A DNA stretch of 64,000 bases from Anaeramoeba flamelloides (GCA_027625915.1 JANTQA010000036.1:5911001-5975000); one strand, 5' to 3'; positions 9,783 through 23,792 are shown, counted from the stretch's first letter. Program-made: numbers and translations. The notes: generated by a model from the letters alone, not told the origin.

Positions 9783-12700
9783 TGAAAAATAACTTATCAC
9801 AAGATTTTTTTTTTTGTTTTTTTACTCTTACTTTAATTATTCAGAAACAACAGATTTTCTCATTTGTGTTTTCACAAAGTAATAAATAATTTAAATTTTT
9901 CATTCTCTTCGAAAATTATTATTTAACACCAATTGATCAATAAATATTAAAATTATTATATTTTTTCTTTATTTACATTTTGGATTTACTGAGGTTATTT
10001 TTTATATTGCTTTTTATATTTTTTTTTTTTGAGAAAGCGTCTACAAACAAAAAAATGAAATTGCTTTTTTGTGGGTTTTTTTTTTATTTTTTTTATGAAA
10101 ACAATGATTTATATTTTCTTCATAAGCTAATTGGAGATATCTACCATTCTCTTTATCCTTTCATATATCTAGATTTGATTTTTTTTTAGAGAAATTTTAA
10201 ATCGAAATTTTATTCTTTAACTTGATTCAAACTTAAAAACGAGACTCAGAAAATTAGTATTATTATTAAGTTGTTGTATCATCGATTTTTTGAACTTTAA
10301 CACAAATAATAAAAAAAAATTATTGTTAAGTATTTCTTGAACATATTTACTTTGATTTTAAAAAAAATATTAAACATTCAAAAGTATGTTTAAAAATCTT
10401 TATAACACAGCTTTTATATAACAAAAATCAATAAAAAAGAATAATTTTATTTATAATTAAGCTAACTCTTAAATATGGTTTATCGCTGTTTTTTTGTTTT
10501 ATGCCCGAAAGTGATGATTTTTAAAATGAAAATATAATTTTTAATACAATTTTTAATATTGAAAATTACAATTGAAATCTGGGCAAGTAAAACTAAAAAA
10601 AAAAATTAAAGATCAATGTATAAATCTAAATATGATAGACATTTAATTGAATTTTATTATTGATATTTAGATCTCATAATAAACACCATTTCAAAAATTA
10701 TAACTCACCTGAAATAATAAATTGAAATATATATATACATCCTTTGGTATTCAAGAACAAAAAATAATTAAATCTAATGGGTAATTCACTTTAAAATCAT
10801 TCTAAATATTTAAAAACATAATATTTTAAAAATTAAAAAAAAATAATTCCAAAAAAGAAAAAAAAGTGAGTAACAATTTTTGAAAAGTACATTAAGGATT
10901 GTTTATTACTGAACTTTCACAAAAAAAAATTTAAAAACAAATTTTTTTAGAAATAATAAAATTCATTTTCAAAGACATTGCATTGTATCCGTTTGTAATT
11001 GTGTTTATTTGTTTTTGTGAATATCTTTTTTTTTTTTAAAAGGATCGTTTGCAAAAAAAAAGTAACAAAAAAAACAAAAAGAAATTGAAAACAATAAAAA
11101 TAAAAATAAAAATAAAAAAAAAAGAAAACTAAAAATAAAATAAAAAATTTTCAAAATTAGAAAAAATGATTCTGATCCAAAAATTTGAAATTATTTTTTT
11201 GATAAGAATTCTAGATAAACCCATAAAAAACTTTTATTAACATAATAAAGTGAGTCAGAATTTTTTAAAAATAGTTCGTTAAAAATAATTTTTATACGTT
11301 TTACAGAGATTTTTAAGATCAATAAATTTTTAAAAATTATTTACTCAAAAAATAATATCACAAAGTTATGTTATCTGATTTAATATTTCTATTTGTGGCA
11401 AAAAGTTATAAAAAACATAAAATTGCAATTTCTTTTCGATTTATCAATACCACAGGATAGTGAATTATTTTTGTTGAAATCAATATATATATATAAATTA
11501 ATTCATATTTATACAACATCTGGTAGATATTTGATTAGATTTTTTTGAAAAATTGAATGATTTTTTGAATTTTCAATTTTCTCGAAGACCTTTTACAAAT
11601 AAAAAATGAATTTAAAAATTTGAAATATTTTAGAATCAGAATTCTGCTATTTATATTTTTCTACACATAAACTTTTACTTTGTGAAATTTCAAGTAAATA
11701 ATTTTTGATAACTACAGATTAGAAAGAGATTATCTCCCTTAAAAGTTTAAGATTAGTATTGTAGTTGCTGGAAAGATTTTTAGAATTCTTTGTATAATTA
11801 AGCAAAGTTTTAAAATTTTCTGTTCTTCTTATTTTCAATTCTAACAAAGTAAAATAATATTTATTTTTCGTTATTAAGATGATATTACTCTTTATTCTTC
11901 CAATTAGACAAAAACAATTTATATCACTTTGAAGATTCTCTTTTTTTTCGTTCTTAGTGTCCAAACTCAGATTATAGCTTGTTGATTGATGTCAAAAAAA
12001 AAAAGTAAAAAGACAGTAATTATATTTTTTGTTTATTAATCAACCAATATAAACATTATTTTTCTGATCAAAATGTGATTTAATTGTGATTAAAATTATT
12101 TTTTTATTAGGGTTTACTATTAAAATGTATCAAATTTGCTCTAGTATGGTCTATTTTCCAGTAAGTAATACATCCAAAGTTTTAAAAAAAATTTTTATGA
12201 AAAATTGAAAATTAAAATTATTTTGAGAGACGAAAAAGTTTTCAAATTTTTTGGTATTTGATAGTTCGGAAACAATTTTTATAAGGTTATGAAAAATGGT
12301 ATAAGATGATCAGTATTGTCTTTAATATTTTAATCTGTTTTATAATGAAAATATGTTTAATAATGTTAATACACGAAATTTAAAGATAATTAATTTTAAA
12401 TTTTTTGGGATTATCCAAAACAAATAAAAATGGAGTGAGACAATTATGAAGATTTTAAGAAAAGGAAAATAAAATATAAGAATTTAATATTGGGATTCAG
12501 TCATAAGAATTGTTAGCCCACATCCAATTTATCAAAGAAGTAACCAAAAAAATATAAATAAGGAGCAAAAATAAAATCAAAAAGGAACTCATCAAGATTG
12601 TTTAAAAACACAAATTCTTATTTTTGATCTGAATCGCTTTTCTAAAAAAAAAATATTTTTGTTCTAAACCCAAGGCTAACAGAGGTGAAAGTGGTTGTAA

Positions 12701-13789
12701 TTGAGCAAAAAATTGGGAGAATCCTACTCAGTGAACATAAATGTTACTCACGTTTTTTTCCCGAGTTGGATAAGAGGAATATAAAAAGAAACGTACAGTA
12801 TTGGTTCTGATTTAAATTGACTTTTGAGGATTGATCTTGGAATTAATGTAAATGGTTCAGAATTAATAAATGCTTTTGTTCTCAAAATTTTGTTCTATTT
12901 TATAATTTTGTGGGATAAATTGATTTTTCTGTTAAAATTTCAAAAAATCAACTAGTAATTAATTTTTTCAAACACAAATATAAACTAATCTTTCTATATG
13001 TTCTTAGTTTGGATTTAAATTTTATTCAAAGAACCCTTCTTCTGGTTGCTGTTGTTATTGATTGACAATTTAAAAATTTTCTTTTTTCTTGAGAAAAGTA
13101 AGCGAAAATTTTGAGCTTATCATTAATTGTTGAAAACAGATAATGTTAAAATCATGGGACATGTTCACGTCTGTTGTTTAATTCAAATAACTTTGGTTTA
13201 TACTGGTTTTTTAATTATAAAGGGGGAAATTTTTTTACTTAATTTTACAATTTCGTTTTTTTGATAGAAATTGAAACCACAAACAACATACCACTTTTTC
13301 AAGAATGGAATTTCGAAAAGAAAAATATGGAAAAGGGAAATGAAAAGTTTTTCCAGTTTCTCATCCAAAAACTACTGTGCTAATTATTTTTCTTTACTTT
13401 AACTTCTAGTTCGATAATGAATAGATTTATCAAGAGTCTACTGTTATTTAGTGCCTTCAATAATTTGAAAATTCTGATCGTTAAAAATTGATTTCTTTGA
13501 TATTTTCAAAATATGTACGAATTTTGAAAAAAAGTAAAATCCCATTTAATCCTTTTAAAAAACAAAAATTGAGTAAAATTTCCATTATTTTTAAAAAAAG
13601 AATCGATTAAAAATTCGTGTTTTGAATGTCTAATAACGTTTTGATGTTTTTGAATAATAGGTAAAATTTAATTTTTGTTGAAAATCAAATGATTTATATT
13701 GCCCCTAATCAGCATTTTGCAAAATTGTTGAACTTTCTCAAAAATTTTCACTATTTTGGTTCGAAAACCAAATTTGAATATATAGATAC

Positions 13790-14720
13790 TCTTTATCAAA
13801 ATTTCGGATTTTTATCTAGATCCTTTTACGAATTGCTAATCGAACAATTCAATTTATTTTTCTAATTTAAATGATTAATCAAAACTGTTTTAATGATTGT
13901 GTAAATGCTTGGAAAATTGACTCTTTGATCATTAATTCAAAGGGTTTTTGTCAACTATAACTGGGAAAATATTCAAAAATAATTTTGTAAACATTTTATA
14001 GAGAAATTATTTTTTTCGATGGAATACTTTTTTCAAATCTAAAATTTAAATAACCTCATCCAAAAACAAAATACGAATGGCAAACAAACCTAACAAAAAC
14101 ACGACTTATGATTCAACATTTTGAAATCAACCAATGAATAGTGTATTCTGATCACCGAACATAAATCTTTCGAAAATTCTAACAAAAAACCTCATCATTG
14201 CCAATAGTTTTCTGAAAAAATGATCCAAAAATCATTCTGATTTAGGAATTATCATTTACAGATAAAAAAACAACACAAATTACAGACCAATTAAAATTTC
14301 AACTTGGTTAAAAGGTTAAGCATTTTTCCTATCGTTAAGATTGTAATCAAAAGTCATTATTTGAGGTTGAATAAATAAAGATTTTTATTTTGTTTCAATT
14401 TTGTTTTTTAGAGAATCTAGAAATTCGTTTTAAGGTTGGTTTCCTTTCTGTATTTTGTTTTTGGATGAGGTTATTTAAATTTTCGATTTGAAAAAAATAT
14501 TCGATAGAAAAAAATAATTTCCCCCTAATATGTTAACAAATTTATATTTGAATATTTTCTCAGTAATAGTTGACAAAAACCCTTTGAAAATATGATCAAA
14601 GAGTCAATTTTTCAAGCATTTACAGAATCAAAAAAACGGTTTTGAGAAATTATTTAAAACAAGTAAAGTGAATTGATATTTTCGTTTAGGAATTTATAAA
14701 AGATCTTTAGATATAAAACT
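13790..14720. repeat. Foldback element with about 270-bp inverted arms
   Basis: The left arm (about 13800-14080) and the right arm (about 14450-14715) are inverted copies. The block GGATGAGGTTATTTAAAT at about 14463 pairs with ATTTAAATAACCTCATCC near 14045, and the GACTCTTTGATCAT block at 13920 pairs with ATGATCAAAGAGTC at 14592. The unpaired centre (about 14090-14445) is not coding. Such arms are typical of foldback transposons. Confidence 0.75.
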
Positions 14721-14968
14721 TTGAGAAATGGAACACGGATCTTTGTTGTTTGAAGTGTTCTTCAATAACTCGTTTTATCAAAGATATTCTTGAAAAAAAT
14801 TTTATGAAGTAAACATATTTAATATTTTTTGAAATCCAATGAGTATTTCTTGAATTTAATTCACTGTGAGGTCTTTGTACACTAAAACTTTGATAATTCC
14901 AATTTAATTCAGTTTACTTTAAATAATTTTGAGTTTTATAATTTTGGAAAATAAGGGAAATATAGTTT

Positions 14969-16082
14969 TTAAGGGAGTAGTCGTTTTTGAAAAAAAAATG
15001 AAATCTTGTCTAGATCTTGAAAATTTTTTTTTTTGTAATTTGTGTTTAGACTTATGAAATGGATGAGTTAGCCTCATTTAAACAATTTATTAATTTGAGT
15101 CTCCTTTTTGAAATTCAAAATTTGCATCTTTCCAATATAAAACGAAAAAAAGAAACCTATTATTTTGTTTAAGAATTAAGTTAATTCATGAAAATGGGAA
15201 AAAATATTTTTTGTTTTATGTTGGAAAGTATTAATTTCGAAAGCAAATTTTTTATTTGGTTTCTTTTTCTTTGATTAATATTCCAATTCAAATCTTAGCC
15301 ATTAAAACTATTTGTGGTTTAGGTGATTTAATAAATGAATATTTGGTAGAAGCTTAACTTCAGTTTATCAATTAAATTGAGATCTATTAAACAAAAAAAA
15401 AAATTTTCTTTAAGGTTTTGAAAAAGTTGTTTTCTTATTTTCAAACAATGAAAAAATATTACAAAAAAATTTTTTTAACAAATTGTTTGGCCTTATTCAC
15501 AAGAATCCTTATAACAATTCAAACCATTTTTAGCAGAAAAAAAATAATTTTGAATTTTGAGGATAAAATTAACTAATTCCAAAAGATCTTCAAGAAAATT
15601 TTATTTTGAAAAATCGAATTTCATCTTAAAACAAAAACAAAATTTCTAAGTAAAATATTTAAATGACCACAAAAATTTGATTATTATAACTACAATTCTT
15701 AAAAAAATACAATTATTTTTTAATCTGTTAAATATATCAATTTTTTTGGTTAACCAAAAGTTTTATCTCAAAGAAGAACAAAAATCTTTATATTAATATT
15801 ACTGGTAACAGAGAAATTTTATAGTAATATAATGATCAAAATGACAATAAAAGTGGTAAAAACTTGTTAAATTGTGAGAAATAAAATGAATTTAATAGTT
15901 TTCTTTTTCGGAAAAAAAGGAAAAAAAAAATTGATCTCACTAAACTAATTTTCTTTTATGGCTTTCTTAGTAGATCAGAATTTTTTGACACATGGGATCT
16001 ACAAAATACGAAAGTAGAAAATAACACCAATAACATATTTTAAAATTTTGCCTTGTTGTCGTAGAAGACTAGTCCCTTAATT
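14969..16082. mobile_element. TIR-bounded non-autonomous element, TTAAGGGAGTAG family
   Basis: The left end reads TTAAGGGAGTAGTC (from about 14969). The right end at 16063-16082 reads as its inverse, GACTAGTCCCTTAA. Nothing inside codes for a transposase. The same terminal motif bounds 54221-55604 and appears singly at 1342, 19786, 23403 and 42466. Confidence 0.5.
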
Positions 16083-17524
16083 GAGATTACTTTTTAAGAA
16101 AATGCGATCTGAAATTAATAACTAATAGAAAAAATAAATTATTTATGATAAAATGGGGGACGAATCACTATAAATGAAGTTTTAAAACTGTTAATTGCAA
16201 AATCTATTGAACAAAATTTTCATTCCACTTTCCAAAATTAAAGGACTTTTAAAATATAATCCACTAAATCAATTACCGAAATTTTAAAAATAAAACCAAG
16301 TTCTAGGACATTCTTTTAAATGATTACAAAGCTTAAAATTTGGATTTGTGGTTTTCAAAATAATTTTTGGATAGTTGAATAAAAAATCTGTTCTATTTTT
16401 AGAACAATTCAGAAAATTGACTTGTTGATGGGATTTTACATTTGGTTGATCAACTATATAAAATTTTTTGAAAAAATTAACTATTTTTGTGATCTCCCAA
16501 AACTTATGATTTTGATAATCAAGTAGATTTAAATTGTTTAAATTGATTTGGGTAAATATAAATTAAAGGATTATATATTAATGTTAATTTGTTTCTTTTT
16601 TTAATTGATTTTACAAATCGATCTGAGATTCTATTTTAGCTCCCCAATTCAAAATTGTGTTGAAATTTTTTTCACTGTTTCACCAACAGTTATAGGATAT
16701 TCGAAAATGAGATTTTTACTCTTAGAAATCACAAAAAATCTGGGTAAAAAACATTTTTTAAGAACGTTCTTAATCATATTTATACTCTTTAAAAAAAAAA
16801 AATTGTTAAAACAAGTAAATTTTGCACTTTATCGGTTTTTAACTTTATTTTTAATAAAGTTTAATTTGGGTCAAATCAAGAAAAATTGAATTAAATCTAA
16901 TTTTCAAAGTAATCAATTCAATCATGAACATACCTAATTCCTCTTTACAGTCTTAAAAAAATAAAAATCATCTCTGAGGATTGATAGTCAATTATTCTGT
17001 ATCTGTTGATAAATTTGGAATGATAAGATATGAATCAAATAGTGTTTCCACCTTTTGGCTTTCAGAGTTCTTCTGGTTTCAATTCTTTTTGTATTTAATA
17101 TTTTTAGGAAAGTTTCAAGAAATTTTTCGATTTTAGAAATTTATAATTAAGGATTGTTGAAATTATATTGAATTGTAAGTTGATAAACTGTCAGGGATCT
17201 GAATTATTGGTTTTGAGTTGCCATTCGCAAAAAAAAATAAAAATAAGAAAAAGAAAAGGGGAAAAGTTTTGTATAATTTTTTTTAAAATTTTGGATAAAT
17301 TTTTAACAAGCAAGTGAATGAGTGTGTAGGTTTGGTTTGTGTTGATTTGTTTAATTCTTGATTCGCTTTCGAAAAAAAAGGTAAAAATAACACATTCGTA
17401 AAGTTCTTGCTCTTCAAGGAAGACTTCAAAGAGGGGTTCTCAAAAATGCTGAAATTTCATTTTTCAAATTTTGTTTCGAATAAATAGGAATTTTCTAATG
17501 TATCAAATGAATTTTTGACAATTA

Positions 17525-17996
17525 GAGCAGTGAAAAAAATCCCGTACATGAAAAAAAATCCCGGACAAGATTTTTAATTGTGAATATTAGTAAAATTATT
17601 GTGTAATTTTAGCTATTTACAATCAAATTCCTTTTTTTAAGAATCGAACTTTTTCAATTATAACCCCCCCACTTATTAGAATGATGATTGATGAAATCAC
17701 ACTTGTTCAAAACACCATTCAACCAATCAAAAAACAAGAAGAAAAATTATCATTTTCCAAACTCTAGTAAACCTCAATAAAACTCGATTGTTTTTCAAAA
17801 AAAGTTGATCAACATTAGGCTATCAAACAATTACTCAAGTATTCTAGAGACACCTTACTTTGATGAACTTTAGGTAGGTTTATTACTAATTTCATAAAAA
17901 AATTGGTTATTTATAATAAGGATTTCATTGAAATTAGACAAAAATTTTACTAATATTCACAATTAAAAATCTTTTACGGGATTTTTTTCCCTACTA
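17525..17996 (+). mobile_element. 472-bp MITE, CAGTGAAAAAAATCCCG family, copy 1
   Basis: The ends are GAGCAGTGAAAAAAATCCCG and, inverted, TAGTAGGGAAAAAAATCCCG, each flanked by TA (17523-17524 and 17997-17998). The interior matches 56127-56639 throughout. There is no coding capacity. TA duplication and CAGT-like ends suggest a Tc1/mariner parent. Confidence 0.75.
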
Positions 17997-18308
17997 TACA
18001 CAAAAACTTTTTTTTCGAAGGGAACAAAAAACAAAACGAAGAAGGTTCAAATCAATTTAATTGTCAAAAAACAAAGTTGATTTAGTCACTCATTCGAAAA
18101 ATTTTCTATTTTGTCAATCAAAGTTAATTTTCACTCTCCAAAAGTCAACAAAACTTTTTCAACTTTAGCCAATAAGTGTACCAAATTATTGTTGCTTTGA
18201 TCGCAAAAAATTCTTAATATTTCCGAATTGAGAAAATGGTCAATGATTTTCAAACTTTTTATGAGACACGAAGTTGCTACTCGACCTTTTCATTTCAAAT
18301 GAGATTAT

Positions 18309-18315
18309 TATAAAA
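18309..18315 (+). promoter_or_regulatory. TATA-like box
   Basis: TATAAAA lies 47 bases before the ATG of the metallophosphoesterase gene, and a T-rich initiator-like tract follows at 18343. In DNA this AT-rich the match could be chance. Confidence 0.3.
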
Positions 18316-18361
18316 GGTGAAATCGACCTATTGAAAAGACATTTTTTTTTCTTTCTTCAAA

Positions 18362-19438
18362 ATGATTTACAAATTAACAATTTTACTATTCTGCTTAGCC
18401 ACCTTTGCCAACTGTTGGCGATTTACATTTGATGCTGATCCACGAGATACACATCCAGAAGAATACGAACAAACATGGCAAGCTGCAAAAAAGCTCTTTG
18501 GAGATGAAGGAGAGTTCTTGATCACCGCAGGTGATGCCGAGATTACTGAAGATCGACTTGGTGATTTGCAAAATGTCTTTGGAGATGACATTAGATGGTT
18601 TCCTGTTTGGGGTAATCACGAAGTAGAAGACATGAACGAGGAACAATTAGAATATTCAAGAGAATTACTTAAAAAGTCTGCCGGTGATGAGCTTGTGAAC
18701 AAAGGGCCAGCCGGATCTGAGAGAACAACATTCTCATGGGATCACAAAAATGTCCATTTTGTTGCACTTAATCAATATTTCGATGGTGAGTCTGATTCCG
18801 GAGACAACACTTGTACATACAAAGAAGACAATGTTACCAAAGACGATTGCCCAGGTAACATGATTGATCCTATCTATGAATGGCTCAAAGACGACTTAGA
18901 AGATAACGACAAGCCTTTCATCTTTGTCATTGGTCACGAACCTGCATTTCCCGTCTTTAGACATCTTGAAGATTCCCTCAATAGATACGCAGACAACCGT
19001 AATAGATTTTGGGCATTATTAGTTGAACACAAGGTCAATTTTTATATTTGTGGACACACCCATTATTATTCCCGAGTTGTATCCGGTCTATCGAACCCTC
19101 CAGTTTACCAAATAGATGCTGGCGAATCCAAATGGGGTGATTATGGACAACCTTCTCTCTTTGGTAATGTTGAAATCTTAGATGATGACTGTGGTATTCA
19201 TTTAACTATGTGGGCAAGCGCAACAGAAGACGATCCTTTTACTCTCTCTGATACAGTTGAATATTTCAATTCACATCTTTCAGAAACAGAGCTCGATGAA
19301 TGTAAAAAAAAATTCTATGTTCCATCCGATCATAACGATGACGACAATGATGACACAGTGAGTTCCTCTGATGTTTTCAATTCATCAAAGATTCTCTTAC
19401 TCGCAGCCATCCTTTTGGTTTCTTTATTATTTTTCTAA
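18362..19438 (+). CDS. Secreted calcineurin-like metallophosphoesterase
   Basis: A 358-residue intronless protein that hydrolyses phosphate esters at a two-metal centre; the substrate is unknown. A signal peptide (residues 1-18, ending ANC) leads into the phosphoesterase fold. The visible family motifs are AGDAE (about 57), GNHE (84-87), GHEP (about 190) and GHTH (about 232), all expected metal or phosphate ligands. The first motif, normally D-x-H near the N-terminus, reads DADPRDTH, so the exact first ligand is uncertain. The C-terminus has an acidic Asp-rich linker, Ser residues and a final hydrophobic stretch with no charged tail, which is the pattern of a GPI-anchor signal. The protein is therefore probably outside the cell or in endo-lysosomes. 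It is the most evenly coding, moderately GC-richer gene of the AT-rich part, and its start follows AAA in a good context. Confidence 0.92.
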   Translation: MIYKLTILLFCLATFANCWRFTFDADPRDTHPEEYEQTWQAAKKLFGDEGEFLITAGDAEITEDRLGDLQNVFGDDIRWFPVWGNHEVEDMNEEQLEYSRELLKKSAGDELVNKGPAGSERTTFSWDHKNVHFVALNQYFDGESDSGDNTCTYKEDNVTKDDCPGNMIDPIYEWLKDDLEDNDKPFIFVIGHEPAFPVFRHLEDSLNRYADNRNRFWALLVEHKVNFYICGHTHYYSRVVSGLSNPPVYQIDAGESKWGDYGQPSLFGNVEILDDDCGIHLTMWASATEDDPFTLSDTVEYFNSHLSETELDECKKKFYVPSDHNDDDNDDTVSSSDVFNSSKILLLAAILLVSLLFF

Positions 19439-20520
19439 GTTAAATAAATGTGAACAAAAATACAAACAATAGTAAAAGTCAAGTACAACTTTCCTATTTG
19501 ATTGTTTGTAGTTAATTGTGCACGTTTATTTTCACCAGATGAGAAACTTTGAATTTGGTGAGAACGATTTTCTTTGATTTTTTTAATAAAAAGATCTCTT
19601 ATGAAAAATATTTTTACTTGTTTTTGCTTTTTGGTCCATTCCTGGAGTATTATCAATCTATCATAAGAACAAGAATGATAGTTATGTAACTAATTGTTTT
19701 TCGTGTTGAGTATTGTGTACCTTTAATACATTAGCCCCAATGGGCCTGTCTCTAACAATAGAGTTTTTTTTATAAAAACCCTCTTGTTAAGGGATTAGCT
19801 TTGAAAAAGGAGAAGTCTATGATTACAGTATGATAGTAATCGGGTAAAAATCACATTAGTGTGACATGGTTCCAATGTCTCTAAAAAATCGATAAATAAA
19901 AGTAATAAAAGTTGTGGATTCAATCAATTAAAAAAGATCCTTGTATTAGTAAAAAAACTAAAAGAATATCAGAATAAAATATGAAATTTAGAGGCAAATT
20001 TAAAGGTTGAATTATCAATATTTCTGACTCCAATGCTACAAAATATATATCTTAAATTTGTCGAGAAACGTAAAAATAAAATCCTATAATTTTCCACACA
20101 AATTATTTAAAAAGATATTCATATATTTATGAGAAGAATAAAATAAAAACAAAATCTTTGAGTTTATAAAAAAAAAACCATAACTAAGAAATAGGTGAAG
20201 ATATTGATCATATCTTATAGAATTGCCCTTTAGATGAAAAAAATCGAAATTTTTGGAATAATAGAATTAATCCAAATGAGCAATTATAATTACATGTATA
20301 TCTTGGATATTATTCAAAATAAAGACACATAATTTATTTCTTTTACTGGTTAATGATAAAGTAAATAATGATTCTTTATTGAAATTTCTCAACAAAAATT
20401 TAGAAATTTTGGAAACTTGACTGTCTAGAGAGTCGTCAAGTGCTGTAGAATACTGGCATATGCCTTTTAGTGCCTGAGTTTTCTTGAGGTTTTCTATTTT
20501 ATCTGGACAATCTATTCATT

Positions 20521-20604
20521 TTCGTTAGGTTTTTTTTACTTTAGAAATAAACCGAAAATTTTAATAAATTTTCTGTTTATTTCTAAAGTAAAAAAAACCG
20601 AGAA
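20521..20604. repeat. 84-bp palindrome, CGTTAGGTTTTTTTT family, copy 1
   Basis: The left arm runs from CGTTAGG through TTTACTTTAGAAATAAACCG. The right arm mirrors it (TTTATTTCTAAAGTAAA, then AACCGAG), around the centre ATTTTAATAAATTTT. Other copies lie at 43250, 46529 and 46707, each in the same arrangement with compensating arm changes. It would fold into a long hairpin as single-stranded DNA or RNA. Confidence 0.85.
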
Positions 20605-20849
20605 CACCTCAGAAATAATCAGAAATCTCAAGAAAACCTAATAGTGTTTTATTTTTTGACTTTAAGGAATTAAAAGACAATTTTTTCAATTTACTTTTTA
20701 TTTCTTAAAAAGCTAACTGTGATTTTTTTTTTTATTTCAAAGAATATCGTTAAATATAAGATTTTACTCAATTCTTTTTAATTCTGGAACACCTAAAGGC
20801 TGTAAGAGGAAAGTAATTTCCTCACTTCAAAATAAAAAAAAAAAAAAAA

Positions 20850-21372
20850 TCCCAAAATTTAATCACAGCTCAAACAGTTCAAAGAACCATAATAATAAAA
20901 TTTCATTCAAAATGGAAATACTTTTGATTCGGAAAATATGAAAATCATTTTTTCCTCTTTTAGTTTTTTTTTTATTTTTATTTTTGAATTTTGTACCCTA
21001 TATAGTTATATAAATATTTTTCGAACAATTGATATTAAGTTAAAGTCAAGTTCTTCAAAATAGGAGAATCCAAACAAAATTATTTGGAAGTATCTAACTT
21101 TTGGTATATCAATATTTTTAAATAGAATTTAACCACATTAACTATATACAGTTTTTTTGTTCTGCTCTCTCCAAAATTTTTAACGACGGTAATTTATTAG
21201 TATTGATAATTATTCATTTTTTGTTGGGTAAGCATAACAAAATCTAAATAATTGTTACCATTCTAAAGAGTGAGTGGTTTTATTTTGGTATTTCTACTAA
21301 AATTGATTAAATCATTTTTTTTTTTTTCAAAAATTGAATTTTAGGTGGGTTAAAATTTTTGAATTGGGGTTT
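20850..21372 (-). mobile_element. 520-bp MITE, CCAATTCAAAAATTTTAAC family, copy 1
   Basis: Resembles about 35620-36165 over its length, for example the shared block GAAAATCATTTTTTC and the motif GCTCTCTCCAAAATTTTTAA near the right end. The ends are imperfect inverted repeats. There is no intact frame. Confidence 0.6.
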
Positions 21373-23792
21373 ATTTGATAACAATTTTTAGAATCACTTT
21401 AACTAATTTTTCTAATTGAAAAACAATCTTAAAAAGAGAATCTAATTATTGTTGTTTCAGTATTCTCAGGGTTTTAAATATTTTGGGTTTTATTTATCTG
21501 ATTAAGTGTAAAAGATCGGTTGAGACTTTGATCATACAGTAAATTAGACATTTTTAACTAAACCTTGTAAAGAGATCCAAAATATTATTTTTATCAAGTG
21601 AGATATCTGTTTTTATTCATCACTATGGAGGAAATATGTATATTATTTTTACTTTTAGATCGAAAATTAGAGATATTATCTTATTAACAAGAGAGAAATA
21701 TGAATCTTGATGAGATCTTTAGCTTGAATAAAAGATTCCGAATTCTCGATAGAAAAAAAAAAAATATCTCCAATTTTGGATATTGAGTGGGGATAAAATT
21801 ATGGAAAGATTGGAGAAGCAATAAAGTGATGAATAGAATAAGTTATTTTATTAAATTCAATAAAAAAATGTGACAAAAAAGAAATAACAAGTAACCAAAA
21901 AAGAAAAATCCAGAATTATTATTTTTTTTTATTTTTTTGTATAAAATTAAAAAAATAGAAAATAAAAAGTTTTTTTCAAATATTCTGGAAAAGAGTTGAC
22001 CATTGTTAGTTGAACGGTTTTCTGAAATCTTTGTAAAAGCATTTTTTGGTTGCTGCATTTTTAATTTCTTTTTCGATTTTAGCTCTCTTTTTGACATTTT
22101 TTTACCGATCATCTTTTTGGACAATTTTTATTTTTACTTCATTGAAAATTATCTTCTAATTTATTTCACCTAAGGTTCTTTAAAAATTTCTATTTTTAAT
22201 TTAAGAATTTCAGTACACAAGAGGGGTTAATATTTCCTCCCTTAAAAAATAAAAAAAAAATTTTTAATTTAAGATCTTTAAACAAAAATACAAACAAACA
22301 AGTGTAAGTAATTATTAAAAAAATGAATCAATCTCCCATCGATTAAAATTTTCGATTCAGTTTTCCGATGTTGGAAAATATTTGTTATTTTTGTTAAAAC
22401 TCAAATGTTTGTCTGAGTTTCTTTCTCTCTAATGTGTTGATCACAAAAGTATAAACTTTTTTTTAAAGTTAAACAAAGTTATTGTCTCATTTTCATTTTT
22501 TAGTGTTTCTTCATTCAGTTATAATTCTACTGATCTTTGAAATATTTCAAAACTAACCTAATATCTAAAGAAGTGTATTTTTTAGTTTCTGTTGATTATA
22601 TGAGATTTGGAGATTCTATTTATTGTCTCTCTTTGAAAATTTAGTTTCTTTGGATTTTTTTATTTGTCGACAATTATTTTTGATTTTTAGAAAAGTTTTT
22701 TAATTTTGACCAATAAAATTTAAAAATTGAATTTTAGTTAAATAATATACTCAAAATGAATCTATTTTTGATGAAATTGACTTGGTATATAAAAAAGAAT
22801 TATTTAATATATCCAAGAATAAAAATTATGGGATGTTTTTTGAGATTGGAGATTGGGATAATTTTATACAATAGATCCCTTATAATTAATATTTTGAAGA
22901 ACTGGTAGTCCTTACATTTTTATTCTTATAATTCTAGTAGTATTCGGGATGAAAAAATCAAATATCAAAATTTATCAAAATAGGTTCATTATTAAAGAAT
23001 TTCCAAAAAAATCAAGGTTGGTCCAATTGGAAAGGAAACTAAGATATTTTTAAAGGATATCTTATGAAATCAAAATTTAATAGCGAATACTTTGGAACAC
23101 AGAACAAAGCCCTATTATATTTTTTTTGAGAATTAGAAAAAGTCAAAATAAAAATAGTTGATATTTTTTTTTACATTTAAAAAAATAATGTTATTAATAC
23201 TCCATCAGAAGTAAGTACTATCATTGTACTAATTTATAGAGAGAGAAAAATTAAATGAATATTTTTTTTCTTGTCTGAGCAAAAAATATTACTTTTTTTT
23301 TTTAAGGAATAAATAACCGTATTCAGATCATCTATCATAAAAATGTTGTAGGTATTTTCTCAAATTTGAACAAATAAGTAAACATTTTTAGAAAAAAATT
23401 TAAAACCTTAAGGGGTTAGCGTCACCATAGATTTCTCTATAATCAACATATGTTGTAATTGGGTGTAAATGGTATTTGTACTCCAGTGTTCAAATAGTTC
23501 TAAAAAAATCTATTTTTAATCTTATTAAACAATATATTATTACATTTTTTACTAATGCTTACCATTAAAAATTTTCATTTTGTTAATTTTTTTTTTAATT
23601 CCTTTTCCAAATCTAAAAATAGAAGTTCAAATAATGGTATTCTGGTATTTAAAAATTCATATTTAGAACTTTCAAAAGTAACTATTTTTATAATTTTTTA
23701 GATTTCAAAGATTAACTCGATAATCGTCAACATAAAAAATCCAAATTAAGGTACTTTTTTTGGAATTTTTTTATACAATAACCTTTTTATAC

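Larger units (their letters stand above)
9783..18361. other. 8.6-kb gene-free region with dead DNA elements
   Basis: No open frame here resembles a protein. Contents: a low-complexity AAAAAT-type tract at about 11083-11150, a 0.9-kb foldback at about 13790-14720, a TIR-bounded unit at 14969-16082, and a 472-bp MITE at 17525-17996. About 9783-13780 shows no repeat that I could pair. Confidence 0.6.

Noticed and set aside
20521-20604. Palindrome considered as a transcription terminator or attachment site
   Set aside because: Multiple dispersed copies, including one inside a LINE, show that it is a repeat family.
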